A stretch of DNA of 64,000 bases, from positions 1 to 64,000 of the forward strand of contig NZ_CAMHFP010000005.1 in NCBI RefSeq assembly GCF_946184425.1, in the 5' to 3' direction. Shown piece by piece: positions 1 to 8,159 of the stretch; the first letter of the stretch is position 1; the number at the start of each line of letters is the position of its first letter. Below the pieces are notes generated by a model. The model had not been told where the DNA came from. It ran no database searches and saw only the letters and a program-made list of their open reading frames with translations. The translations under genes were made by a program, and so were the position numbers. Source of the DNA: an uncultured Methanobrevibacter sp. Lineage in GTDB: Archaea > Methanobacteriota > Methanobacteria > Methanobacteriales > Methanobacteriaceae.

Positions 1-119
1 TGGAATGACAATCGCAAAAAGGATTTTGAAAATCAACAAAGTTTTTGAAAGAGTCCATTATCACATTTTTATTATATTAATTATTATATTATTTATTACT
101 TATTTTATATAAATCTTTA

Positions 120-1430
120 TTATATTTCAGTACCGCTTTCACTAACAATTCTCTCACCGACAGGCTGCTCCTCTTCAAAGTTACTGAGATAATTCTTATA
201 GATTTCATCACCTTCAGCTGAAAGCTCCATGACATATTTCACAACATCATCTCTTGAATAGCTGAAGTAAACATCATAAGTTTCTTTAATGCCCATTAAA
301 TCCCTCTGCCTTTTTAACAATTCATTGCAGTGTTTTAAAACCCATTTCTGGTCATTTGCCACATTAACAATGAATCCAGTAATAGCTGAATCGTTAATGT
401 ACTCGGCCACATTCTGGTTAGACCTTTCATTACCTGCTTGAGACTGAGGAGTTACAAAAGTCCTTAAAATATTATTTCTAAAGATTTCAGTCTGCCTAGT
501 ATAGTCTGACTGGTAGTTGTTACCCCCCAAAATTTTAGATTCAATACCTGGAGGCACAATAGCTACATTACTTCCAGCAGTTGTACCATAATCAGCATAA
601 AGATTTTCTTTAGCTGTGGATGAAAGCTCAGTAATGTAAGGCTGGCCGTTAGCGTCCATTGCAGGCTTTACTTCAATAATATTATCCTTATTAATTCTCT
701 CTACCTGGTTTCTTTCAAGATTGCACTTGTGATAGATATCGTCCAGGCAATTCAATATAATGCTTTGAGCTTCAGAATAGATTTCATTATACATGAAGTT
801 AATAACCTCATCCGGCTCGTATTGGACCGTTAATGTTCCCTCTTCAACACTAACGAAGTTATTGAACTCTTCAGGACTTCCATTAACAACATCCTTAGGC
901 ATTTCATGAAGATATAGCTGCACTTCATTATCATCATTAAACTCTTTCTTAAGGCCATAACCTGTGGCGCCGATTTCTAAAAATATAGGTTTAATGTATT
1001 TCCCAATATCCTTGTCCCATCGCTCTACAGGTTTAATAACACCCTCACCATCGACCATCCCTCCTTGCAGGATATTTTTAGCAACTTGGCTGATGTCAAT
1101 CTTTCTCGCCCACAGGATCAAAGTCAATTTCTGTTCAGCTGAAAGCTTGTTGTCCTTGTCCACCAGAACCAGATTTACATTAGCTTTATCAATTCTATTT
1201 TTCAAAATACCTGAAGTATAACCGTCAAGCTTAACAGCATAACGTGCATTAGCTATAGTTTTATTAATCACTGGAGGAAGTGCATCAATCAAATCAAGAC
1301 CAGTATTGATTCCATCAGTTCTAGGCTGCCTTTCATCCTCTCCCCAATAGCTACGCTTAGTATTATACTGTTCCACACGATTATTCAATAATCTAGTTTT
1401 AATATAATCAGTAAGTCCCATATCAACCAT
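120..1430 (-). CDS. phage portal-like protein (orphan prophage gene)
   Basis: I read this as a portal-type protein of a tailed virus, the dodecameric channel through which DNA enters the capsid. The support is general: about 435 residues, a soluble alpha/beta composition, acidic ends, and a central stretch around a QYEPDEVINFMYN motif like the part of portal proteins that precedes the stem helices, followed by a Q/N-rich segment. No signal peptide or membrane segment is visible. Two ATGs (1430 and 1421) are possible starts and neither has a clear ribosome binding site; an upstream TTG at 1436 is less likely. No terminase, capsid or integrase gene is visible on its right, where an hdrA-like fragment lies instead. 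It is therefore either the edge of a prophage continuing left of the window or a relic. The family call is by eye. Confidence 0.5.
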   Translation of the reverse strand: MVDMGLTDYIKTRLLNNRVEQYNTKRSYWGEDERQPRTDGINTGLDLIDALPPVINKTIANARYAVKLDGYTSGILKNRIDKANVNLVLVDKDNKLSAEQKLTLILWARKIDISQVAKNILQGGMVDGEGVIKPVERWDKDIGKYIKPIFLEIGATGYGLKKEFNDDNEVQLYLHEMPKDVVNGSPEEFNNFVSVEEGTLTVQYEPDEVINFMYNEIYSEAQSIILNCLDDIYHKCNLERNQVERINKDNIIEVKPAMDANGQPYITELSSTAKENLYADYGTTAGSNVAIVPPGIESKILGGNNYQSDYTRQTEIFRNNILRTFVTPQSQAGNERSNQNVAEYINDSAITGFIVNVANDQKWVLKHCNELLKRQRDLMGIKETYDVYFSYSRDDVVKYVMELSAEGDEIYKNYLSNFEEEQPVGERIVSESGTEI

Positions 1431-1561
1431 TTCCAAATAAGTGTTTCTATTGAATACACTTTTATTATTTTTTTTATTATATTATTTATATAAAATTAGT
1501 AATAAAATTAATGCATATGGAACAATGAAAAAATAAAATATTAATTTAAATTTTTAATTAA

Positions 1562-1630
1562 TTAATAAATACAGTGACAGACGTAAACACCTATCCTTAA
1601 TTCTTCATTATCTATTTTTTCTTCTGCCAT
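1562..1630 (-). pseudogene. hdrA: 5' fragment of hdrA (heterodisulfide reductase subunit A)
   Basis: A GGTGAATTAAAT leader is followed by ATG at 1630 and a reading frame that gives MAEEKIDNEELRIGVYVCHC before two unrelated codons and a TAA. The RIGVYVCHC block is the typical amino terminus of methanogen HdrA, the FAD- and iron-sulfur-containing subunit that splits CoM-S-S-CoB and bifurcates electrons. In HdrA it continues into a glycine-rich segment and about 630 further residues, which are missing here. The homology stops at about 1571, and AT-rich DNA leads on to the portal-like gene. A ribosome binding site, a TATA-like element near 1670-1684 and a palindrome upstream are retained, so the fragment probably still carries a working promoter. 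HdrA should be essential, so an intact copy is expected elsewhere. Confidence 0.7.
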
Positions 1631-1700
1631 ATTTAATTCACCTTGTACAAGTCGTGAAAAATATCTAATATATATAAAAAATTGCAATTTAAAATTAGTT

Positions 1701-1716
1701 TGTAAAAATTTTTACA
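1701..1716. promoter_or_regulatory. palindromic operator candidate, copy 1
   Basis: TGTAAAAATTTTTACA is a perfect 16-bp palindrome. It lies about 70 bp upstream of the hdrA-like start codon and some 20 bp upstream of the TATA-like run at 1670-1684 on the minus strand, a position suited to an activator or repressor site. The identical 16-mer is found at 5612-5627, upstream of tfrB. No bound protein can be named from the sequence. Confidence 0.5.
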
Positions 1717-1930
1717 TAGTATTAGATATACTAATGTAGTTAATACACATATATAAAGCTATCCATAAAAAGCTTGGAGTAAACTTTATATACTATGAGA
1801 GAAAATCTCTTTAAAATTAGCTTTAAATTTAAAATTAACGTGAAATTTAAAGTATTAAGTCAAATAAAGGATAATTTTCCTTTTTTGATTAAATGATAAA
1901 TTTAGGTTAATTTAAATTTATACTTTTTTT

Positions 1931-2836
1931 CTAAATTAACATGATTACTGCCGGCAGTGTAATCAAAGAGATTACAGTGTTGATCAATATGCAGTCCGAG
2001 GTCAACTCATAATCAAGTTTATATGTAATTGCAAGTAACAATGACATCATCCCTGCGGGCATTGCGGCCTCAACAATGGAAATTTTAAACTGAAGGTCAA
2101 CCAGCCCAAGCTGTGTTGCAACAACAAAGGCAACAATAGGGAAAAACATCAGTTTCATGATTGAAGTAAAAACAATCATGGATTTGCTTCTTTTGATAGC
2201 TGAAAAATCAATAGACAAACCCAAGGCAATCATGATTAAAGGAATAGCCCCCTGACCTAGATAATTAACAGTATTGTCAATGACAGGCCCTATAGGAATG
2301 TTGATAAAATTAAATACAAGCCCTAAAATCACAGCCCACAACGGCGGGAAAAATGTAATCTTTTTTACTGCAGTCTTGACTGTACCGCCAAACTTTAAAA
2401 TCAGCACAAAAGACAAGATTAGAAAAATGCATAATGTGGCAATATCACAGAATATGGCTCTTAAAAAACCTTCCTGGCCAAAAATACCTAAAGTAACGGG
2501 ATAACCCATAAATGCAGTATTCGCAATCATTACAGTTACCAATACACTCCACAGTGTAATATCATCTAATTTCAACTGTTTTAAAATAAAAAATGAAACT
2601 ATACCCGTAACAACTGAAGAAGCCAAAATAACTAGAGGCAATATTCCCAGTTTAGAGATTAATGATAAATCAGCAGAGTACAAAGCATGAAAAATCATGC
2701 AGGGAAGTAAAATATACATCACTATCTTATTGAATGGGTCTATGTCCTTTTCACTTAAAAAATCAATCCTTTTAAGGAAATATCCCAACCCAATCATTAT
2801 AATGATTGATAAAATAGTAACTGCAATTTCATTCAT
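1931..2836 (-). CDS. auxin efflux carrier (AEC) family transporter
   Basis: This is a 301-residue integral membrane protein of the AEC family (PF03547 type), secondary carriers that in prokaryotes export or exchange malate-like and other organic anions. About ten hydrophobic segments fill the length, arranged as two five-helix halves around a short hydrophilic loop. The NTAFMGYPVTLGIFG motif in the first half and the EAAMPAGMMSLLLA motif in the second are typical broken-helix signatures. The start ATG has no clear ribosome binding site, but a TATA-like TTTTTTATAC lies about 25 bp upstream, so the message may be nearly leaderless. Only 36 bp separate the start from the end of the insertion sequence at 2873, so the element may have replaced or separated upstream control sequences. 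The substrate is unknown. Confidence 0.88.
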   Translation of the reverse strand: MNEIAVTILSIIIMIGLGYFLKRIDFLSEKDIDPFNKIVMYILLPCMIFHALYSADLSLISKLGILPLVILASSVVTGIVSFFILKQLKLDDITLWSVLVTVMIANTAFMGYPVTLGIFGQEGFLRAIFCDIATLCIFLILSFVLILKFGGTVKTAVKKITFFPPLWAVILGLVFNFINIPIGPVIDNTVNYLGQGAIPLIMIALGLSIDFSAIKRSKSMIVFTSIMKLMFFPIVAFVVATQLGLVDLQFKISIVEAAMPAGMMSLLLAITYKLDYELTSDCILINTVISLITLPAVIMLI

Positions 2837-2872
2837 AAAATAATATTAGATAAAAAAAGTATAAAAAAGTTT

Positions 2873-2890
2873 GGGTTCCGCCAAAATTGA
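2873..2890. repeat. left terminal inverted repeat of the IS1182-type element
   Basis: This end pairs with 4640-4658 in inverted orientation. The shared core is TCCGCCAAAATTGA and the outermost bases are GGGT at both ends. Confidence 0.8.
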
Positions 2891-2915
2891 ATTTTGGCTG
2901 ACTTGTTGATTTTTT

Positions 2916-4412
2916 TTAAAATATTGTTACATCGAGTTTTAATTGGTTTTTTATGGATGTGCTTTCGCAGAAATCTTCTAGGTCTTCTGTTGTGTTTTCT
3001 ATTTCTTGTTTTATGTTATGTAGTCGTATTAAATTATATGCAAGTGCATCTAAGCATATTCTTTCTTCTGTTTTTACCATTCCGATGACTACTTCTTTTT
3101 CTATTTGGAATTGTTCTTTTAATATTCCAAATGGTCCTTCAACGCTTGATCTTTTGGCGTATTCGTCTTTATATTCTTGTTTTTCCATTTTTTGGTTCAT
3201 TGCTTTTTGCATTTCTGATCCGTATTCTGTGATGGTTCTGTGTGTTTGTGAGTCTGAACAGCATTTGTTTCGTGCAGGGCAGTGTTTGCATGCTTCGTAA
3301 TTGTTGTAGAGTCTTTTTATTTTGTCTGGTTTTTCTGGGTCTTTGTGTGGTTCGATATATTTTGCAAAAAAGTGCAAATAGTTTCCTTCTGGACATTTAA
3401 ATGCATCTAATTCGTAATCGTAGTCGAAATGGTCTTTGTGATATGGATTTTCGTTTAATTTTCCGATTTTTTCTTTGGATTGTTTTCTTGTTGGTATCAA
3501 TCCGTTAATTTTCTTATCTGCTAAGTATGATAAGCTTATTTGATTTAAGTATATTGTATCGGCGCTTATGTATTTTGGTGTTGTTTGTATGTTTCTTATT
3601 GCTCTTTCTGCGATTGGTGGGAGTTCATAATGGTCAGTAGGGTTTTGTGTGACGTTTATTGCACAGATTAATTTAGTGTCGTAATCGACTGCAGATTGGA
3701 TATTATAGGCAACCATGAAGTTTCCTTTCTTTCCTTTCATAAATCTTGCTTCAATATCGTTTACTGGTATTCTGTCTTGTCCTGTGAATGTGAACTGTGT
3801 TTCTATTCCATATAATAGTTCTAATTTATCTTCATCATTCATGTCTTTCTTTTCCAATAATCTTTGGGCTGGTTTATGGAGTTTTTCAAGGCATTGAGGG
3901 TCGATTGGTCGTCCTTCATAGTAATCGACTAATATTTGTGTTTCTTTTTTGGTGATTGTGTTGTTGTTGGAATTGTATGCTTTTTTGATGGTTCCATCAA
4001 TGGCAACGTGATTAAATTCTGTGAATCCTTCATCAAAGGCCTTTTTTAAGGTCATTTGCAATAATACTTCGAAATACTGGCCGTATTCTCTTCGATATCT
4101 TTGAATTGATCTCTCAGAAGGTCTGATATCATCACAAACGTATTTAAATATGTCATGGTATCTTGCCATGTCTGCAATTATTGATGTTCTATCAATATGT
4201 TGGATTTTAGCATAAATTAGCAATTTTAACATTGAATCTACTGGAAGAGAGTCTCTTCCTTTCTTTTTCTTCGGTTCTTTAATATTTAAAAGTGGAAAAA
4301 CTTCTTCAACAAATTCCACAACAAAATGAGAAATATGATTCTCTGGAACGTTCCAATCAAGAGTCTTAATACCCAATTTTGTCTGATTCCTATCAAATTT
4401 TCTTTTAACCAT
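2916..4412 (-). CDS. IS1182-family transposase
   Basis: This roughly 498-residue DDE transposase catalyses movement of the surrounding element. The amino-terminal third matches the DUF772 type of IS1182/IS5 transposases (the DSMLKLLIYAKIQ region, then PSERSIQRYRREYGQYF). The middle carries the first catalytic aspartate in HVAIDGTIKKA and the second near KYISADTIYLN. The carboxyl part has the DDE_Tnp_1_6-type cysteine cluster (ACKHCPARNKCC) and the catalytic glutamate region RSSVEGPFGILKE. The ATG at 4412 (MVKRKFDRNQ) is preferred over 4427 because a GGTG lies nine bases before it. No frameshift is visible, so the protein is probably functional. Confidence 0.92.
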   Translation of the reverse strand: MVKRKFDRNQTKLGIKTLDWNVPENHISHFVVEFVEEVFPLLNIKEPKKKKGRDSLPVDSMLKLLIYAKIQHIDRTSIIADMARYHDIFKYVCDDIRPSERSIQRYRREYGQYFEVLLQMTLKKAFDEGFTEFNHVAIDGTIKKAYNSNNNTITKKETQILVDYYEGRPIDPQCLEKLHKPAQRLLEKKDMNDEDKLELLYGIETQFTFTGQDRIPVNDIEARFMKGKKGNFMVAYNIQSAVDYDTKLICAINVTQNPTDHYELPPIAERAIRNIQTTPKYISADTIYLNQISLSYLADKKINGLIPTRKQSKEKIGKLNENPYHKDHFDYDYELDAFKCPEGNYLHFFAKYIEPHKDPEKPDKIKRLYNNYEACKHCPARNKCCSDSQTHRTITEYGSEMQKAMNQKMEKQEYKDEYAKRSSVEGPFGILKEQFQIEKEVVIGMVKTEERICLDALAYNLIRLHNIKQEIENTTEDLEDFCESTSIKNQLKLDVTIF

Positions 4413-4639
4413 AAATAACAACACCAAAACAACTTATACCTAATATAAAATATGTACAACAAAGTATATAAACTTAACTATCTTAAAATCATTAAAAACA
4501 AAAAATAAAAATAAAATAAAACCAAATAACAATTTAAAAAATAATAAACTTAAATTAAATAAAATAAATAAAAATTAGTTTAAAAATATGGAAAATAATG
4601 AAAATTAAGCCAAAAATTTTTTCGACAAAAAATTAAAAA

Positions 4640-4658
4640 TCAATTTTGGCGGACACCC
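4640..4658. repeat. right terminal inverted repeat of the IS1182-type element
   Basis: This end pairs with 2873-2890 in inverted orientation. It has one extra base relative to the left end between GGGT and TCCGCC. Confidence 0.8.
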
Positions 4659-4702
4659 TCCATTTAGAAAAAAAAAACAAAAAATAAAAGGAAAAAAAAG
4701 AA

Positions 4703-4984
4703 TTAAGGGAAAAGATTTACTCCACAAGCTTCAATCATGGACTGGAAACCTAAAATAATGATAACTACTCCACCGAATATTTCAATATAATCGGCATATT
4801 TGATAGCAACTTTAGTCCCATATGTTCCAAGCAGGAACCAAACGATTACTGCAATTAAACTTAATCCCCCTAAAATATACGGATTAACATGCGCAACTGC
4901 ACCTTGTGAAGCTAGGACTAAATTTTCTATGTTCCCAAAAATAATCAAACCAGAAAATGGAGCATAGTCTTTTAAATTAACCAT
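4703..4984 (-). CDS. small three-helix membrane protein, half-transporter-like (copy 2)
   Basis: From the ATG at 4984 the product is about 93 residues with three hydrophobic segments. It is a close paralogue of the gene just upstream: both share FGNIENLxLASQG, a GGLSxIAVIxW helix and a final GGxxIxxLGxQ helix. The glycine-rich helices with an acidic/asparagine motif in the first segment recall half of a six-helix carrier of the LysE, TerC or MntP kind, so the pair may form a heterodimeric transporter; that is inference. The start overlaps the upstream stop by eight bases (ATGGTTAA), so the two are translationally coupled. A longer frame starting at 5044 has a non-homologous lysine-rich leader inside the upstream gene and is rejected as the start. 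Confidence 0.7.
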   Translation of the reverse strand: MVNLKDYAPFSGLIIFGNIENLVLASQGAVAHVNPYILGGLSLIAVIVWFLLGTYGTKVAIKYADYIEIFGGVVIIILGFQSMIEACGVNLFP

Positions 4985-5285
4985 TATTCTCGCCTCTTTC
5001 TTTTTTTTCAATATTTTGGACAGCACCATGAATTGCTTGGACACCCAATATGACTATTGCAAGCCCCCCAATAAATGTAATATAGTTTGAATATTGGATT
5101 GCCACTTCGGTAGCTAAAGTCCCAATAGTTAACCATATTATTACAGCAATAATACTTAATCCACCTAATATTTTAGGATCAGCACCCTGAACAACACCTT
5201 GTGATGCTAGAATCAGGTTTTCAATATTCCCAAAAATAATTAAACCTATAAACGGCAAAAATGCTTCTAACAAAATTATCACCAA
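4977..5285 (-). CDS. small three-helix membrane protein, half-transporter-like (copy 1)
   Basis: The product is 102 residues with three predicted membrane helices and a charged, glutamate/lysine-rich carboxyl tail. It shares roughly half its residues with the downstream gene, including FGNIENLILASQG and the GGLSIIAVIIW helix. Each protein is half the size of common LysE/TerC-type cation or amino acid exporters, and the eight-base overlap keeps the two in equal amounts, as expected for a two-subunit carrier. No family can be named with certainty. The insertion sequence lies 45 bp beyond the downstream partner. Confidence 0.7.
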   Translation of the reverse strand: MVIILLEAFLPFIGLIIFGNIENLILASQGVVQGADPKILGGLSIIAVIIWLTIGTLATEVAIQYSNYITFIGGLAIVILGVQAIHGAVQNIEKKERGENNG

Positions 5286-5759
5286 AAGATTATTTATCTT
5301 TAATAGTATTTAAATGTAAAATATATTATTAAGTGAAATAGATGAAATATTTACAAATTAAATAATTTACAACTAGTTAATAAACAAAACAAAATAAATG
5401 ATACCGTATCAGTTTCAATATATTATTTTCCCCATTGTCATCTACTTGTCACATTTTATTAATCCCCATTAGTTTGGTGAATTGATTTTGATTTGTCAAC
5501 TGCATTTATTAAACTAAACCTAAATAATTTTTAAAAAATACATTGCTAAGGTTTTATTGAATTAACCGATATTTCTGCAAGTTATTGAATAAAAAAACAA
5601 AATTTATGAAATGTAAAAATTTTTACAAATTAAATAATAAATAGCCGAAATCATATGAGAGCAATATTTTTACAACAACAATAGTAAGTATAATATATTT
5701 GTTAGGATACAAATATTATATTATAATATTTTATAAGCTTTTAATAATGTTGGAGGGAA
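5286..5759. other. intergenic region with tfrB promoter
   Basis: This AT-rich stretch holds no convincing gene. It contains the 16-bp palindrome at 5612-5627 and several TATA-like runs between about 5690 and 5740, and ends with the GGAGG ribosome binding site of tfrB at 5751-5755. The divergent promoter for the small membrane protein pair must also lie here. Confidence 0.5.
5612..5627. promoter_or_regulatory. palindromic operator candidate, copy 2
   Basis: This is a second exact copy of TGTAAAAATTTTTACA, about 130-150 bp upstream of the tfrB start. The other copy is upstream of the hdrA-like fragment at 1701-1716. TfrB makes CoM-S-S-CoB and Hdr consumes it, so a shared regulator is plausible but unproven. 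Confidence 0.5.
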
Positions 5760-5762
5760 ATG

Positions 5763-7238
5763 ATGATTAAAGTATATGTTTCAAGGTTCAATAGCGAAAC
5801 TGACAAAGAACCTCATTTAGAGTGTTATGAAATCGAAAAAACACCTCAAATGAAAGTATTAGATGCACTTCAAGCTATTAACGAAAAATATGATGCAGAC
5901 ATCAGTTTTAGAAGTTCATGTAGAGCAGGACAATGCGGGTCATGTGGCATACTATTTAAAGGAAATGGTGCTCTTGCCTGTCAAAAAGAGATTAAAGATG
6001 GGGCAATAATTGAACCGTTGAATTTCCCAGTGATTAAAGATTTGATTGTTGATAAATCAAGTATTGAAGCTAAAGTTAAAGATTTGGAATTATCCCTTCA
6101 ATGTGACCATAAATGCAATGAGCTCGATACTTCAATAACAAAAGAAGACACAAAAGATACCAAGAAAGTGAGAAGCTGTATAGAATGTTATTCCTGCCTT
6201 TCAACATGTCCGGTCGTCAATATAGCAACTGAAGAGTTTGGTGGACCATACTTGATGAGATACATAAACAAATTCGAAACCGACCCTAGAGAAAACTTCG
6301 ACAGACTCAAGGAGGCACTCGATGAAGGATTATATAACTGTACCAGTTGCGGAAAATGTTTGTCTGTTTGTCCTAAAAACATAAACACATTTGGTGATGC
6401 AATCGAAAAAATGAGAGCAATTGCAGTCGCTAACGGTTCAGGACCTCTTCCAGAACATGTGGCCTTTAAAGAAAACATCTTAAAAAGTGGAAGATCTGTA
6501 AAAACGGATAAAATTCCATTCATTGAACAGGTTGAAAACTACAAAGGTTCAAAAATTGCATTCTTTACCGGATGTATGGTTGACTACAAATTCCCGGAAA
6601 TCGGCGAAATATTAATTGATGTTTTAAATGAAAATGGAATTGATATTGATGTTCCGGAAGGTCAGGTTTGTTGCGGTTCCCCACTTCTAAGAACCGGACA
6701 AACTGAAATAGTTCAGAACCTTGTCGATAAAAATAAAGAAGTTTTTAAGGATTACGATACAATCATTACAATATGTTCAGGCTGTGGATCCACACTTAAA
6801 AATAACCACCCCGAATTCGGTTCAAAACTGCATGTAATGGACATTAGTGAATTTTTAGTGGACAAACTGGACACCAGTAAATTAAAAGAAGTTGACATGA
6901 CTGTTACTTATCATGACCCATGTCATTTAGGCAGAGGACAAGGCATAAAAGACCAACCCCGTGAAATTATAGAAATGATTCCCGGAGTCGAGTTTAATGA
7001 AATGAAATATCCATGTCAATGCTGCGGAGCCGGAGGAGGGATAAAATCAGGAAAACCTGAAATTGCAATGGATTTATCAAAATCCAAAGCAGAAATGATA
7101 AAAGAAACTGGTGCAGATGCAGTTATTACCATCTGTCCATTCTGCAAATTAAATATTCAAGACGGATTAAATGAAATCGGCTGTGAAAACATACAAACAA
7201 TGCACATGCTTGAATTACTGAAAAAATCTTACGAATAA
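5763..7238 (+). CDS. tfrB: CoM/CoB thiol:fumarate reductase subunit B
   Basis: TfrB carries the thiol-oxidising site of the cytoplasmic fumarate reductase of Methanobacteriales, which couples oxidation of CoM-SH and CoB-SH to reduction of fumarate to succinate for biosynthesis. The 491 residues hold a 2Fe-2S ferredoxin domain (SCRAGQCGSCG plus a later Cys, about residues 50-80), two 4Fe-4S motifs (CIECYSCLSTCP and CTSCGKCLSVCP, about 140-210), and two HdrB-like CCG domains (VCCGSPLLRTG and CQCCGAGGG, each with its partner Cys, about 270-470). The flavin subunit TfrA is not adjacent, as is known in other Methanobacteriales. The second ATG (5763) is six bases after GGAGG and fits better than 5760. 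It lies at the head of a co-directional run to glyS. The flanking CCG domains argue against ordinary succinate dehydrogenase. Confidence 0.95.
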   Translation: MIKVYVSRFNSETDKEPHLECYEIEKTPQMKVLDALQAINEKYDADISFRSSCRAGQCGSCGILFKGNGALACQKEIKDGAIIEPLNFPVIKDLIVDKSSIEAKVKDLELSLQCDHKCNELDTSITKEDTKDTKKVRSCIECYSCLSTCPVVNIATEEFGGPYLMRYINKFETDPRENFDRLKEALDEGLYNCTSCGKCLSVCPKNINTFGDAIEKMRAIAVANGSGPLPEHVAFKENILKSGRSVKTDKIPFIEQVENYKGSKIAFFTGCMVDYKFPEIGEILIDVLNENGIDIDVPEGQVCCGSPLLRTGQTEIVQNLVDKNKEVFKDYDTIITICSGCGSTLKNNHPEFGSKLHVMDISEFLVDKLDTSKLKEVDMTVTYHDPCHLGRGQGIKDQPREIIEMIPGVEFNEMKYPCQCCGAGGGIKSGKPEIAMDLSKSKAEMIKETGADAVITICPFCKLNIQDGLNEIGCENIQTMHMLELLKKSYE

Positions 7239-7250
7239 CCAAATTAGGAG

Positions 7251-8159
7251 TTGATTAATATAGGAGATACTGCTGTAAGTGAACAAAAAGTCGTGGAAAC
7301 CAATGCAATAAGTTCACCAGAAAAAAAGGAAGAAAGCGAAGCAGAAAAAAAATCAACTTCTACAAAAAAATCCAAAGGAAGGAGTCAGTCCCGAGGAACT
7401 GCAAGAGCAAAACTTACACGTGAAAATGAAGAAAAAGAAGTGAGTTTTTTCAAGGAAAATATTTATATTGTTTTTGTGGAATGTGAAACTCCTGGAAATG
7501 TTGGATTTCTTGCAAGAACTATGGCAAACTTTGGATTGAAAAATTTAGTACTTATAAATCCTCCAAAATTAACAAATGAAGCATATTATCAAGCCACACA
7601 TGGAAAATACATTGTTGAAAATGCGAAGATTTATAAAACTTTGGATGAATTTTACCAATCAAAAAGGATTGATTTTAAAGTTGCGTCTACAGGAATGGCT
7701 GGTGGAAGTTATAATCTTTCTAGAATACCTATAAAACCGGAAGAGTTAGGAAAGTCCTTGAATGTCTCAAATAAGATAGCAATATTATTTGGAAGAGAAG
7801 GGGACGGGCTTTCAAATAAAGAAATTGATGACTGCGATATCTGTGTTTCCATTCCTACAGATCCCACCTATCCAATAATGAACATATCCCATGCAGCAGC
7901 AATAATATTTTATGAATTATTTAAAAATAAGCACGAATATGGAGTGGAAGGTTTAAATGAAAGCACACCTCTAGAAAAAGATTACTTATTAAATGATATG
8001 AAGGAAATAATTGATTTCTTGAATATTCCAGAACATAAAAAGAAAAATGGATTGAAAACATTTAATAACATTATCTCAAGAGCCTTCATAACAGGTAGAG
8101 AAGCACACACATTCAAAGGCATTTTAAGACGAGTAAAAAATAAGTTGGGTGAACAATGA
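7251..8159 (+). CDS. SpoU/TrmH-family RNA 2'-O-methyltransferase (TrmJ-like)
   Basis: The carboxyl 230 residues form a SPOUT (alpha/beta-knot) methyltransferase that would use S-adenosylmethionine to methylate ribose, most likely in tRNA at position 32 as TrmJ does. The three SpoU motifs are clear: ETPGNVGFLARTMANFG, LFGREGDGLSNKEID and SIPTDPTYPIMNISHAA. The first 60 residues are a low-complexity Lys/Ser/Glu-rich extension. The start is uncertain. AGGAG at 7246-7250 directly abuts the TTG at 7251, leaving no spacing, while in-frame ATT (7254) and ATA (7260) are better placed and a GTG follows at 7293. The stop overlaps the next gene's start by four bases (ATGA), so the two are coupled. Confidence 0.85.
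   Translation: MINIGDTAVSEQKVVETNAISSPEKKEESEAEKKSTSTKKSKGRSQSRGTARAKLTRENEEKEVSFFKENIYIVFVECETPGNVGFLARTMANFGLKNLVLINPPKLTNEAYYQATHGKYIVENAKIYKTLDEFYQSKRIDFKVASTGMAGGSYNLSRIPIKPEELGKSLNVSNKIAILFGREGDGLSNKEIDDCDICVSIPTDPTYPIMNISHAAAIIFYELFKNKHEYGVEGLNESTPLEKDYLLNDMKEIIDFLNIPEHKKKNGLKTFNNIISRAFITGREAHTFKGILRRVKNKLGEQ

Larger units (their letters stand above)
1437..1930. other. intergenic stretch between portal-like gene and AEC carrier
   Basis: Apart from the hdrA-like fragment this AT-rich stretch holds a candidate minus-strand promoter (TATA-like run near 1670-1684), a perfect 16-bp palindrome at 1701-1716 and a small hairpin at about 1866-1883 (AAAGGA/TCCTTT) that could end transcription of the carrier gene. 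I see no other gene in it. Confidence 0.5.
2873..4658 (-). mobile_element. IS1182-family insertion sequence
   Basis: The element is about 1.79 kb and contains one transposase gene between imperfect terminal inverted repeats. The left end (2873-2890) reads GGGTTCCGCCAAAATTGA and the right end, read inward, GGGTGTCCGCCAAAATTGA, differing by one inserted base. The transposase belongs to the IS1182 group of IS4-like DDE transposases. I could not identify a clear target-site duplication. The reading frame is intact from start to stop and the ends still match, which suggests recent insertion and possible activity. Confidence 0.88.

Noticed and set aside
1-113. Open frames entering from the left window edge on the plus strand (one ends at 48, another at 113)
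   Set aside because: Too short to judge; either could be the end of a gene that lies outside the window.
2894-3300. Plus-strand frames inside the insertion sequence (2894-3088, 2953-3300)
   Set aside because: They are opposite the well-supported transposase, have low-complexity Ser/Phe/Leu composition and no ribosome binding site.
5763-7238. Calling TfrB a succinate dehydrogenase iron-sulfur subunit
   Set aside because: The fused pair of HdrB-like CCG domains is specific to the thiol:fumarate reductase of methanogens.
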